DNA of 64,000 nucleotides from Hypericum androsaemum (GCA_963995505.1 OZ023197.1:12522475-12586474), one strand, 5' to 3'; numbered from the stretch's first letter, positions 14,166 through 26,508 are shown. A program made the numbers and translations. Notes: generated from the letters alone by a model not told the origin.

Positions 14166-16549
14166 CCGATTATCTCCTGATAAGTTATTGACCATCAAAT
14201 TTAAAAATATTCTTTACAATCGAATCTGACGGTCCAAAATTTAGTCTCCACCTAAGGACAAATTTTTTTTAGTCTCCACTCAATCCGTCTCAGAATTTGT
14301 CTTCTTTCTCACCGTTACTTGAAAGCTTTTGAAATTTAGGCAGAACCCATTTTAGGTTTTAGGCATTACTAGGGAACCGGAGGACTTCTTTGATTTGATC
14401 TGTGTTTGGTATATGCTATATCAGCAAGTCGTTAACTTTTAACTGTCGGTCGAAACCACATGATTCTAGTGTTTTTAATTCGCAAAATAAATGAGTGACG
14501 CTAATAAAAATTAATTCAAGTAATAAGATATTTTAATTTCTTAAAGATGTCTGTTTCTAAAATAAAATCCGACAACCAAACCTCAGCTCAAAAGGGATTA
14601 AAAATCAGCCTTTGTGGTCTCTATACATTGATAAGTGGGACTTGGGAGCTAATTAGGGGCAAGGTAGGGAGCTAATACGTGCCTTCTATTCTAGCTATTG
14701 ACATCATCACATTAATGATTAACGAAAATACTGAGAATTAACGGTAACCTAACCTTTGCGAAAGGAAATTTAGTCTAATAGTATAAGGATTATCAAATTC
14801 TAGGAGGTATAGATAGACCTGGCCATTGTTAGAATTTGATTCGTGATTCGATTCGATTCGATTCATCTAAAATTTGATTCATCAAAATTCGATTCGAAAT
14901 CGTCTTGAAACAAATTGAATACGGTTTAAGATTTTTATAATTCGTCAAACTAGCGAATTCAATCAACTTGAAACTTCCTGCCAAATTTCCCTGAAATGCA
15001 TTCCATTACAAGAAGAGCAACAAATGGAAAATGTTAAAAGACCAGGATAAAGCACAATCAACCAAATTGAATGAATTTCAATTCTGCTTTAAAAAAACTG
15101 GATTCTTGGTGCCCAGGAGACAACTATTAGGCAATCTCCAAAGAATCTTTTCTTGGTTGGTAGAAAAAAAGGGCACCCATTCTGAATTCAATGAGAATAA
15201 ATAACAACTACAAGGAGAAAAAAGAGTAAATGATTTGGATTTCATTTGCAGTTCAGCTTACAATGATCTTGTTGCAGTGAGTCAGCTCAGTCCCTTCAAC
15301 CAAGTTAGGTGAGAAAAAAGTGAGAGAGAACAAATAGTTTGCTGCTTTATAAAACGTGCTATGTTTTGAGCGCCCTCCACTGGTTTTTATACTCGGGGCC
15401 GTACAGATTTAATGACTTGCCTAATACTTGAAAGAACCCAGGTTTGCGGATTTTCAATTTTCATTTAAAGCATTGTTTCCCCCAACTTGGTAACATATTA
15501 AACCTCAAATAAAATCAACTTGTTTTCCTGGAAAATGGAAATAAGAGAATTTGGGTGCTGCAAAATAAATGTGTGCGTTGACGTTAGCCCACATTGAGCT
15601 GTCGGTTTTACGTTTGTGCTTAAATTGAGTTCGTTGAATGTGTTCGGACAAAAGATTGCTTGCCTTCAGCTGAAAGGGATTCCATATGGAGCTCGCCGTG
15701 AAATATTTTCATTACGGTCCAAATAAACCCTTTTTAGGACAGCAATAATTTCATTGATAAAAGCTCTTCTGCATCTATAATAGTTGACATAAGATTAAAT
15801 ACGGAAATCTTGTATAAATAGAAGATACTTTGTGATCGTTTGGGTAGAAAATTGAGTTTGGAGTTTAGGGCAACGGTTCACATTCTGAAAGGTTGAAAAT
15901 TATACCAAAATTTTTGTACTTTTTTATTTATGAAAATTCGTATACTTCAAAACATCTTTGTTCAGATGAGAATTCATTCATAGGAGATAATCGCAGACTG
16001 TTTTCATATCACAATTCATTCATAGACACACACACATATATGCCTAGAATCCTTATAAGAAGGGAAACTTTTTCTTAATTAGGTAGTCAGACTAGAGAAA
16101 CTATGTAGATGGATCTTTGAAATAGAAATTTTGTAAATAAAATTTTTGGATATTAAAAAATATCTGGCCAGCAGGGCGCATCTAATATGAGACTGATATG
16201 CATCGACTGATTAAATATTGTTTCCCAAATGTGCATTCAATGTGAAATTGACACGCGACTTGTAATTATAATTTGTTTGCTAGCAATGCGCATCCAACGT
16301 GAGATTGATACGCGGCGGATCGTTAACCAAGCATACAAAATTACCGTACAATATTTGGTCCTGGAAAGTAGTATCCATGACCAATCTGGCAAGGATAAAA
16401 ATGAGAAAGTGTAAATATAGGGACTCACGTGAAAGAGGGGACCAAAAGAAAGGGGATCTACAAGGGAGTGAGCTCCGCCTATTATTTAATGCTCAATTTA
16501 ATATTTGGAATGTTCGACTTTAATTTTTTTTCCTTGCACATTTTTTTCC

Positions 16550-17130
16550 CGCAAAAAGGACTAACGTATTTTTATATCAAATAGTTTATCCCGTTATATC
16601 AAATGGTTTACCAGATTATTTAATTAATTATCTAATTTTCTTATTATAAGTATTTTTAATAATCGGATATATCATTCGATATAAATTGAGTAAACTATTT
16701 GATATAATCAGACATACCATTTTACCCTAGCCGAACATACCATTCAATATTATTTAATTTTTTATTATAAGTATTATTAGATATTATTTAAGTTATTATA
16801 CATATTCGAGTATACCATTCGATATAATTGGGCATATCATTTGATATTAGTGGACATGCCATTTGATATAATCAAATATATTAGTGGGTAAACTATTTAA
16901 TATATTCAGACATATAATTTAATTTAATCAGTCCTACCATTTAATATAACAGGTCGTACTATTTAATATAACATGACATACTATTTAATATATTTGGATG
17001 TACCATTTAATTTAAAAGAAAATACCATTTAATTTAACTGGATATCATGAACCATTTAATCATAACATCACGAACCATTAAATCATAAGATTGCAAACTA
17101 TTAAATTATAACATAACAAACTATTTCCTT
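16550..17130. repeat. AT-rich degenerate tandem repeat
   Basis: Many diverged copies of a motif like ATACCATTTGATATAA occur at roughly 30-40 bp spacing over about 570 bp. There is no open reading frame of note. It lies inside the insertion that interrupts duplication copy 2. Confidence 0.7.
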
Positions 17131-17589
17131 TATAAAAATTCACGTCAGAAAAATTCACACAAAAATTCATCAATCTCTTGAAACGTCAATTAAAGGGTCC
17201 ACTCCAAGCCTAACAATTGAAACGCCAATTAAAGGGTTAAAAAAATACTATGAAAAGAAACCAACAACAGATTCCAAGTTCATCTACCCAAAAAGCTAAA
17301 ACAAAAGAATCAAATAAAGAACAGTTCCCATGTTCTAATTACTTTCTTATTCTACAAAGACGCCATTTTTAAAGTCAACAAAATATTAGATTGTTGTTCA
17401 ACGAACCCAATTAAAAGATGAACTCCAAAAGCCATCTTATTCAAACATTGAAAGCTTCCAAAAACGACACTCAACCACCAACTACAATCCAATAGAAATT
17501 GCAAGTTTAATTCCCTCCCCGTAAATGATTTAACCAACTAATTTACCATTCTCATTGGAACACGGCAGCTAAGGGGTTAGTGATGATTG

Positions 17590-17840
17590 TGGGGATCTAG
17601 GAAAGGGAGAGGGGAAAGAGAGGAGATGAAGAAGAAATAATGACAAAGAGAGAGAGAGGGTAGGGGAAGTTGATTAGAGAAAAAATGACAAAAAAAAAGA
17701 GGGAGATGGTGAGGCAACGCGGAGGAAAGAGTTAGAGAGAGAGAGATTTTTTTGAGAGGAGAGAGAGAGAGAGGTAGGGGCGTTTAAGGGTTGAGGGTGA
17801 GGGAAGAGTTAGAAAGGGAAGAAGAGAAAAAAGACAGTAA
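17590..17840 (+). repeat. Purine-rich (GA) tract
   Basis: A low-complexity G/A stretch with several GAGAGA runs and almost no pyrimidines on the plus strand. It is a microsatellite-like tract with no coding content. Confidence 0.85.
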
Positions 17841-18829
17841 TACCTGCACGAATCTTAGCCATCAGATCTTGTATATAATTTAAAAATTCAATCCAATGAT
17901 TCTATTTTATCCAGATTAGTCGTGGCTCATTTTTCAAAGCCAGGACGGAATCCATTCCCCAAAATTACCATGTTAGAATCAGGTACACTTAACCAATCAC
18001 ATATTCTGGTCTCCAAAGAAGTAAAAAAAAGTTCATAATGGGAAAGGAGTTACCTGGTCAAAAGCGTACACAACTTAATTGAGCATTTATTTTGCTCTTT
18101 ACATAACGGGATTAATGTTAAGCAAGTAATAAAGCCATAAAAAATAGAAGGGTTAATCATGTTAAAGTACCCAGTAAGACTTCGTGCTTCGAAACGCAGG
18201 ATCCATCACCATCATATTCTAATCTTACGAGAGCAATTATCAATTATCAGATTTTGAATTTAAATATTACATATTTGTAAAAAATCCGAAATCTCCAGGC
18301 GTACCAAAGTACTAGACCGTTCCCAGTTATATGATTTTTTTTTGCCATTACCACAGAGAAAAGGGATGGTCAAGTCAAAGTGTCCTACTTCCCGTGCGCT
18401 TCTTTTTCCTAAATAGCTCCGTACTACGCTGCTTTTTTAATTGGAGATTTGTCTCCTTTTGATTTTATCTGTGTTTAGTGAATGCCATGTGAGCAAGTCA
18501 TTGACTTTTAACTGACGCTCCAAACCACATGATTCTAGTGTTTTATCTATTCGCAAAATAAATGAGTGACAATTAATAGAAGTTCACTCAAATTGTAAGA
18601 CATTTTAATTTCTTAAGTATATTTAATTTTAAAATAAAATTCGACAATGATTTACACGCACCAACCCAGCTCGGATTAGAAATCAACCTATGTGGTCTTG
18701 TACATTGATGAGTGGGACTCGGGAGCTATTTAGGGGGCAAGGTAGCCAGGGATCCCTGCATTCTAGCTATTAATGATCAACAGAAATATTGACAATTAAC
18801 GGTAACCTTTGTACGTATTGGCGGCTTCA

Positions 18830-19235
18830 ATGGGCGGGTTTTTTCTTCCAATCAGGTGTTTTTAAGCTAGAATTTAGATTTTGGGGTAGGTTTCAAAAGT
18901 ATTCTCAATTTGGTATTCATCCTAAATCCAAGAAAATTAATCAGATCACTTTCTCGTAATCCAATTTAAAAAATCAGAAGAAGCTAGAAGCCGAGTAATC
19001 ATATTGGATAGCGGGTGGTCCCTCAGTCCGATATTTCGTTTCCGATTACAGTTCCGTAATTCGAATGATCTCCTTTATCTGAACCAAAAAATCGGATTAC
19101 GGAAAACTGATCCAATTAATTTTCTCAGATTTTAGATGGATATCGGATTGAGAATACTTTTAAAATCGAACCCAAGATTGAAATCTTGCTATAAAAAAAA
19201 CCTGATTGGAGGAAAAACCCCAATGGGCTTCAACT
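18830..19235. mobile_element. Foldback MITE of about 0.4 kb
   Basis: Left and right halves are reverse complements over about 150 bp each. Both arms carry GGGTTTTTT-CTCCAATCAGG-type sequence at the outer ends and AGTATTCTCAAT inside. A miniature inverted-repeat element fits. Target duplications were not resolved, so the superfamily is not assigned. Confidence 0.7.
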
Positions 19236-20463
19236 CTCTGTCCTGCTGCTCAAATTTAAGTGCCCCGATCTTTCGGATTTTACATTTGTTTATTTAGTCA
19301 AATTCGGAAAGGCTGTTGGTGGCGCACGGAATTTTGAACATAGTCTATTCTTTGTATTTTTACAGAAATATATGGTACTCGGATGTTCAATAGACCGTCG
19401 AATATGTCAGGTTTTAATCAGGTTGGACCATCAACGTTGGAATTTTTTAATATCAATTTTTAATATAGTTTCTTTCTCCAAACCCAAAATATTACTTTAA
19501 ATAGTTTTTTTGAAAGATAAATTTTATACTGGAATTGAACCCTGGACTTCTATCAATTCGTCAATGTCTTATATCGTTAGGTTTGATGTGGGTTTCTGAT
19601 TTTTGGGGTCCTTGTTACCCTTGTAATTATCCTCTTTTTTCGTTAATAAAGATTACTTATAAAAAAAGAGTCAAATACTCTTTAGTATTAGTGTAAATAG
19701 TTTAAACTCCTTAATGCTAATACTAACAATTGTATTTGAATATACATTTTTATTGAACCATTTGGTATATTCATACCATATTCGGACCAGACATTATGTT
19801 TATAAAATTTAGCTGATAAAGCTAAAACAACCCAGAGAGATGGGTTTCATGGCGAGGGTAATTTTGGGGTCGTCTGGTTTTGCTCGCATTGAGTAAGCCA
19901 GGTCTGCTGTTCTGCAAAGTAATAAAGCATACTATTTACCTCTCAAGAAAGAAAAAAAAAGAAGCTAGAACAACCCTTCTGAAGCGATCGTTGGCTATAG
20001 TTTGTTACCTTGTGCAATTAAGTCACCGGTTCCACCATATTTATTTGAATTGAAAATAAAACAACTTCATGGGATCCCTCTCATAACGCCAGACAGGTGG
20101 GAGATGTTACTACAATTAAAGCGATTTTTTGTGGAGTCTCTTCATAACGTCAGGATATTTGTTCAGCAAGTAGTACAAGCTGGATTTTTATCCAGATCCA
20201 TATATCGTCTCTGTGGGAGCTTAATTAGAAAGGATTGCCGAGACTCGAACCCCGCTTATTAGTGAATGCAATAATAATAATAATATCAAAATGGTATCGA
20301 GAAATAAACCATACAGCGGTCAGATCCATGAAAAGGAAACAATGCAGTTTTTGTGTCCAGGCTTCATAATGAAGCCCAACCTCTTTTTTTCTGGGTTTTG
20401 AGACAGATGGAATTTTTAGTGAAGTTTTCAACTGTAATTTCAGTACTGTTGTAATGGGGAAAT
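19236..20463. other. Non-coding interval before the copia element
   Basis: No gene is recognised. It contains the inverted repeat arm described above, LINE-like tail motifs (near 19,640-19,670 and 19,920-19,970) and a short ATA/AAT run near 20,270. The open frame at 20,002-20,262 has no recognisable domain. Confidence 0.4.
19270..20035 (-). repeat. Inverted repeat arm B
   Basis: Reverse-complement partner of 12,420-12,993. Between the matched segments lies AT-rich sequence with a LINE-like tail motif (TTAATAAAGATTAC followed by A-rich sequence, near 19,640-19,670). Confidence 0.65.
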
Positions 20464-21374
20464 GTTGGGAAAAAATTGAATGAAAGTTCAATGCAAAGTC
20501 CATAGTGGAAGGCCCAAGTGGAAAGCCAAAGTGGAAATGGAAAATGGCAATACTACATTGGAAAGTGCAACAAGTTTTCTCTAGTTTATAAGGAGATGCT
20601 CCTTATTGACTAGGAAATAAGTTGACCACCTGGAAGGATAGCCAACTCGGACCGCGGCGAAGATGGTGCGTATCCGAGCACGAGCACGAGCACGCGCTCG
20701 CGCACGTGCGCATGGCGCATTGGATGCAGGTCGCAATGGGCGCAGGTCGCAATGGGCGCTTTGTGGCGCACTTGGCACGTGCGCATCGTCGCGAGGAGTT
20801 GGAGGAGCCTTAGGTATTTTGCCCGAGTCCGGAGAGAGCTGCGTAGCTACCGAAGTGACGAGGGGCTGCAAGCGCCTTCCAGGATGGCCACCGAAGAGGC
20901 ACGAAGGGCTGAACCATCCTAAAAATTTCCAGACGGCCGAAGGAGTGCGAGCGGTCTGGGGCGCATCTGGAAGGATCCAGAATGCCACCGAAGGGCCATG
21001 AGCGTAGCCAGCCAGCCTGCTGGCCGAACGGACGCGTCCCTTCGGAGTGCCTGCCTCCCTCCCATCCAGCGCATATAAATAGGCCCATCCCCCATCATTT
21101 GCACTCACTCCACTACAAGTTGCATAAGCATTCGTTAGCAATTGTAGGCTCTCTCTCCCTCTCTCAGAAAGTTTCGAATATCAGACGGTTCGCCCGAAGC
21201 TTCGAGGGTCGTTGTGCTAGGAACACGAAGTCCGAAGGTCGTTGTATCTTGGAGACGATTGCCGCAGCCCGTAAGCACTAAATACGGGGCAATCTCGTCT
21301 TACGGAGAAAGAGTCCAACTCTTGTCTCGACTAATAAAGATCCTAATCAAGTACACCACCTCTGACGAACAACA
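20464..21374 (+). repeat. 5' LTR of the copia element
   Basis: A 911-bp LTR starting TGTTGGG. It carries a TATAAATA-like box near 21,073 and three CGAGCA hexamers at 20,675-20,692. Relative to the 3' LTR it has several insertions and deletions, including about 40 bp near 20,863-20,905. Confidence 0.85.
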
Positions 21375-21403
21375 ATCGTAAGACGAGATTTATGTACTTA
21401 AAG

Positions 21404-24400
21404 ATGGCATCAACAAGCTCAGCACCAGTGCCAGCGGTCCCGGGAACTGTCCACGCCGAAAGGCCGGCCAAGTTCAACGGTACCGAGTTCAAAAGATGGC
21501 AACAGAAGATGCTGTTCTACCTGACGACGCTCAACCTGGTCCGATTCTTGAAGGAAGAGGCTCCGAAGGTGGCAGAAAATGAGGCTGATTAACAGAAGAT
21601 CAACGCCCTCGATGCATGGAGTCATAGCGACTTCCTATGTCGTAACTATATTCTGAATAGACTAGACGACACCCTTTACAATATCTATGCAGGTTTCAAG
21701 ACCGCAAAAGAATTGTGGAACTCCTTGGAGAAGAAGTACAAAACGGAGGATGCCGGCTTGAAGAAATTCATCGTCGGACGATTCCTTGACTTCAAGATGA
21801 TCGACTCTAAGAAGGTGATAGACTAAGTGCAAGAGTTGCAACTAATCCTACATGAGATTTATGTTGAAGGAATGCAACTAAGCGAGTCTTTCCAAGTGGC
21901 TGCTCTGATCGAGAAGCTACCTCTTCTGTGGAAGGACTTCAAGAACTACCTCAAGTATAAGAGGAAGGATATGGGGCTGGAAGACCTGATCGTGAGACTA
22001 AGGATCGAAGAAGACAACCGAAAGTCTGAAGTCAAGACCGGCAGGACCAACTCCGAGGTTAAGGTACACCTCGCCGAAGGTGGTACTGGCAAGAAGAGAA
22101 AGAAGCCCGGGAACAAGCAGGAGAAGCAAGAGCCAAAGCAAAAGAAGGCTAAGAAGATCAAGGGCAATTGGTACAACTGCGACAAACCCGGTCACATGGC
22201 AAAAGATTGTCGCCTGCCAAAGAGGGACGATCGTGAGAAGGCAAATCTGGCCGAAGACCTGTCTGAGCTAGACTTATCCGCCGTGGTGTTTGAAGCCAAT
22301 CTGGTGGATAATCCAAGAGAGTGGTTCATTGACACAGGGGCAACCCGACACATCTGCTCAGACAAGGAGATGTTCTCAACCTATATCACGATCAGCGGCC
22401 GAAAGCTGTTTATGGATAACTCTGCAACTTCTCCCGTAGTCGGACTAGGCCAGGTGGTACTGAAGCTGACCTCTGGAAAAGAGCTGACCCTCAAGGATGT
22501 GCTGCATGTCCCAGACATTCGTAAGAATTTAGTATCCGGCTCACTGTTGAGCAAAGCTGGGATGAAACTAGTATTCGAGGCTGATAGATTTGTATTGACC
22601 AAGGCTGGTACTTTTGTAGGAAAGGGTTACCTCGAGAGGGGGCTCTTCAAGATGAATGTAATAACTGTAAAACGTGCCTTTAATGGCCCTAATAAAGTTA
22701 TCAATTCTTCTTATTTGGCTGAGTGTTCTAACTTATGGCATGATAGATTATGACACGTAAATTTGAGTTCACTAAGAAAGTTAGTAAGTTTAAATTTATT
22801 TCCTAAAATGGAGTTTGGCCCGAACAATAAATGTAAAGTATGTGTAGAGGCAAAAATGACCAAAGCACCTTTTCATTCAGTGGAAAGAAATACTACACCT
22901 TTAGAGTTAATTCATACCGACATATGCGATATGAAATAAGTGCAAACTAGAGGTGGAAAAAAGTATTTCATCACGTTTATTGACGATTGCACGAGGTACT
23001 GTTATGTACACCTCTTGAAAGGAAAAGTCGAAGCTCTAGAAGCTTTCAAGAGTTATAAGAATGAGGTTGAAAATCAACTTAGCACTAAAATCAAAATGAT
23101 TCGAAGTGATAGAGGGGGAGAATATGTAGCTCCGTTTGAGAAATTCTGCCAACAAAATGGCATTATCCATCAGACAACAGCTCCATACTCACCTCAATCA
23201 AATGGCGTAGCTGAACGCAAGAATCAAACTCTTAAGGAGATGATGAACGCTATGTTGATTAGCTCAGGCTTACCACTGAACTTGTTGGGGGAAGCTGTGC
23301 TATCAGCTAATTACATTCTAAACAAATTGCCGCACAAGAAAAGGGACAAAACCCCATATAAACTATGGAAAGGGAGAAAACCTTCCTACGGCTACCTTAA
23401 AGTGTGGGGGTGCCTAGCCAAGGTAGAAATACCTTAGCCTAAAAGGGTGAGAATAGGACCCAAGACCGTTGACTGCATCTTTATCGGATGTGCCCACAAC
23501 AGTAGTGCATACCGATTTCTAGTGCACAAGTCTGAAAACCCTGACATCAACGAGGGAATGGTCATGGAATCAAGGAATGCAACATTCTTTGAGAATATCT
23601 TTCCTAAAAAGGAAACGAAAGAAGTAAGCTCAAACAAAAGAAGTTATGAAGCTACTCAAGACTCTGATCAAGGTGCTGAGGAACCTAGACGAAGTAAGAG
23701 GACCAAGGTAGCAAAGTTGTTTGGTCTAGATTTTCTAAACTACATGTTAGAAAATGAACCTAGGACAGTCCAAGAGGTATTATCTAGTCCTGATGCTCCT
23801 CTCTGGAAAGAAGCTATCAACAGTGAGATATAATCTATCATGCAAAACCACACGTGGGAAATCGTGGATCTTCTACCAGGTTGCAAACTTTTAGGTTACA
23901 AGTGGATCCTTAAAAGGAAATACAAAGCTGATGGATCAATCGACAAGTACAAAGCTCGGTTGGTAGCTAAAGAGTTCAAACAGAAGGAAGGATATGATTT
24001 CTTTGACACGTATTCGTCGGTCACAAGAATCACATCCATTAGAGTGATTATAGCTATCGCAGTACTCTATAACCTCGAGATACATCAAATGGATGTAAAA
24101 ACAGCTTTCCTAAATGGAGAACTGGAAGAGGAAATATATATGGAACAACTAGAAGGGTTTGTTGCCCCCGGACAAGAACATAAAGTGTGCAAGCTGGTTA
24201 AGTCACTATATGGGCTGAAACAGGCGCCGAAACAGTGGCATGAGAAATTTGACAGGACAATGATGTCAAATGGCTTTAAGATCAATAAGTGTGATAAATG
24301 TGTATACATTAAAGGCACGCCTGATGCTTACGTGATTGTATGTCTGTATATAGACGACATGCTAATCACGGAAAGCAGTAATGATCTTATTATAAAAACT

Positions 24401-25020
24401 AAGAACATGTTAAAGAACAACTTTGACATGAAAGATATGGGTCTAGCTGACGTCATACTGGGGATTAAAATCACTAGGACGGCTGAAGGAATTGTCTTGT
24501 CACAATCTCACTACGTTGAGAATGTACTCAAGAAATTCGATGCTTTTGACAAACCTCCGGCTAAGACTCTGGTAGACCTGAGTCTACACTTGGGTAAGAA
24601 TAGAGGTGACCCAGTATCTCAACTGAAATATGCAAAGATCATCGGGAGTCTAATTTACTTAACAAATTATACACGCCCTGATATTGCATACTCAGTTAGC
24701 AAGCTTAGTAGATTCACGAGCGATTCAGGACCAGACCACTGGCTAGCTTTGAAAAGGGTTCTAAAGTATTTAAAACATACCATGAACCATGGCATACTTT
24801 ATACTAGGTATCCAGCTGTATTGGAAGGATACAGTGATGTGAATTGGATATCGGACACTAAAGACTCCAAATCCACTAGTGGTTATGTGTTCACCATAGG
24901 TGGAGGAGCTGTGTCCTAGAAATTCTCTAAACAAATGTGCATAGCTCGATCCACCATGGAGTCAGAGTTTATAGCACTAGACAAAGCTGGGGAAGAAGCT
25001 GAATAGCACTTGGTCCCATT
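21404..25020 (+). pseudogene. Copia gag-pol polyprotein interrupted by eight stop codons
   Basis: One continuous reading frame runs from ATG 21,404 to about 25,010 with no frameshift. It is broken by stops at 21,590, 21,824, 22,751, 22,937, 23,435, 23,831, 24,917 and 25,004. Seen: gag with a CCHC-like zinc knuckle near 22,172-22,215 (first block [13 protein letters not shown]), protease [12 protein letters not shown] near 22,324, integrase HHCC and catalytic core (FIDDCTRY, SDRGGEY, ERKNQTL), reverse transcriptase with YIDDML near 24,348, and RNase H ([19 protein letters not shown]). Most stops lie where the family usually has Gln or Trp, so C-to-T or G-to-A changes explain them. The element cannot be autonomous as it stands. 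Confidence 0.9.
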
Positions 25021-25455
25021 CTCAGAAGCTGCCCAAGTGCGAACCTGCAGAGGTATGGTAAGGTTAAGCGTCTACGTTTTTAATGATTCCTATACCAAAA
25101 AAAGGTGGAGTATGGCAGGATACTCTTAATGAGAGATCACCTATATAAGTGTGAAGTGAGGCCGCTTCAAATGGAAAAACACTTATGAATCCAAGATAAG
25201 GTCCATGGCCGAAACGAACACAACGTGAGAACCAAAGGATATTAGAGATATCATTGTGTAAATGTTATTGTCTTGGTTTACATAAAAAAATCTGACCAGT
25301 TCAAGACATCGCGTTCACTGAGCAGCAAGTAAATCCGATAACATCTTACTAGAGAAGGTTCAAAGCTGTAAGTTAGCTATCTCGATGCAATGATATTTCG
25401 TTGGAACTTTTCTTAAAAGTGTCAGCATGCATTAATCATCATTCATGTGGGGGAT

Positions 25456-25673
25456 TGTTGGAAAAGCTTGAATGAAAATTCAATGCAAAGCCCAAAGTGG
25501 AAAGGCCCAAAGTGGGAGGCCCAAAAGGGAAATGGAAAGTGCAATCCCACATTGGAAAGTGGCACCAACTTTTCCTAGTTTATAAGGAGAAACTCTTTGT
25601 TAGCTAGAAAATAAGTTGACCACCTGAAAGGATAGCCAACTCGGACTACGGCGAGGATGGCGCGCAGCACCAT

Positions 25674-25754
<81 letters not shown>

Positions 25755-26437
25755 CGCCCGCGCCCGCGCACGTGCGTGTGCGTATGACGCATTGGACGCA
25801 GATCGCAATGGGCGCTTTGTGGCGCACTTGGCACTTCGTACGTGCGCATCATCGCGAGGAGCTGGAGGAGCCTTAAGTATTTTGCCCGAGTCCGGAGAGA
25901 GCTGCGTAGCTACCGAAGTGACGAGGCACGAAGGGCTGGAACATCCCGAAAATTTTCGGACGGCTGAAGGGCTGCGAGCAATCCATGAAGGGACGCAAAG
26001 AGGCTGGAGCAATCTGCCTAGCGAAGGGACATCTTCGAAGAGCCACGAGCGATCTGGCTGCCTGCCTGAGTCGCATCTCTTCGGAAGTACCTCGTGTCCC
26101 TTCGGAGTGCCTGCCTGCCACTCTTCCAGTGCCTATAAATAGGCCTCTCCCCCTCATTTGCAAATTACCCCGAACACTTATTGCATAAGCATTCGTTAGC
26201 AATAGTCGTTCTTCTCTCTCCCTCTCTTAGAAAGTTCCGAATTTCGAAGGTTCGCCTGAAGCTTCGAGGGTCGTGAAGCTACGAACTCGGAAGCAGCCTA
26301 GTCATTGTATCTTGGGGACGATTGCTACAGCACGTAAGTACTGAATACGGGGCAATCTCATCTTACGGAGAAAGTGTTCAACTCTTGCCTCGACTAATAA
26401 AAATCCTAATCAAGTACTGCACCTCTGACATACAACA
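25456..26437 (+). repeat. 3' LTR of the copia element
   Basis: A 982-bp LTR matching 20,464-21,374. It is longer mainly because the CGAGCA array is expanded (25,675-25,752); other indels are present. It ends TACAACA. Confidence 0.85.
25675..25752 (+). repeat. (CGAGCA)13 hexanucleotide repeat in the LTR
   Basis: Thirteen uninterrupted CGAGCA units; the 5' LTR has only three at the matching place. In three frames it would encode Arg-Ala, Cys-Ser or Val-Leu dipeptide runs. The long open frames here are by-products of the repeat and not genes. Confidence 0.95.
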
Positions 26438-26465
26438 GAGTTTAGAAGCACGGGTGTTCCTGTCT

Positions 26466-26508
26466 CGATCTCATGGCCTCGAAGCTTGCACGCTTCGAGG
26501 CATGATCG
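26466..26508. repeat. Imperfect hairpin
   Basis: CATGGCCTCGAAGC and GCTTCGAGGCATG face each other across a short loop, with CGATC/GATCG extending the stem outside. It lies about 30 bp after the copia 3' LTR. Confidence 0.7.

Larger units (their letters stand above)
10676..14790. repeat. Tandem duplication block, copy 1 (glycosylase promoter and upstream region)
   Basis: The block starts inside the leader of the glycosylase gene and runs upstream. Its segments 10,676-12,045, 12,035-12,440, about 13,900-13,970 and about 14,380-14,760 match 14,967-16,345 and 17,950-18,800 in the same order and orientation. Copy 1 is interrupted by a LINE fragment and other DNA (about 12,450-13,890). Divergence and small indels show the duplication is not recent. 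Confidence 0.8.
14967..18810. repeat. Tandem duplication block, copy 2 (orphan promoter copy)
   Basis: Second copy of the promoter/leader region. It begins with the leader-intron acceptor region and contains the TATA motif near 15,350-15,357, but no coding exon follows it. It is interrupted by about 1.5 kb of AT-rich and purine-rich DNA (16,405-17,945). Immediately before it (14,835-14,900) is a short run of GATTC repeats. Confidence 0.8.
20464..26437 (+). mobile_element. Ty1-copia LTR retrotransposon, full structure, decayed
   Basis: The element carries two LTRs (20,464-21,374 and 25,456-26,437) that begin TGTTGG and end ACAACA. A polypurine tract (GTGGGGGAT) sits just before the 3' LTR. 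The internal order is gag, protease, integrase, reverse transcriptase, RNase H, which is the copia order. No canonical primer binding site follows the 5' LTR, and the flanks show no matching 5-bp target duplication. LTR divergence and indels indicate an old insertion. Confidence 0.9.

Noticed and set aside
25575..26012. Long open frames rich in Arg-Ala, Cys-Ser or Val-Leu repeats
   Set aside because: They come from the CGAGCA hexamer array in the LTR; all frames are open by repetition.
20464..26437. A 5-bp target duplication for the large copia element
   Set aside because: The flanks (GGAAA left, GAGTT right) do not match. The LTR ends themselves are clear.
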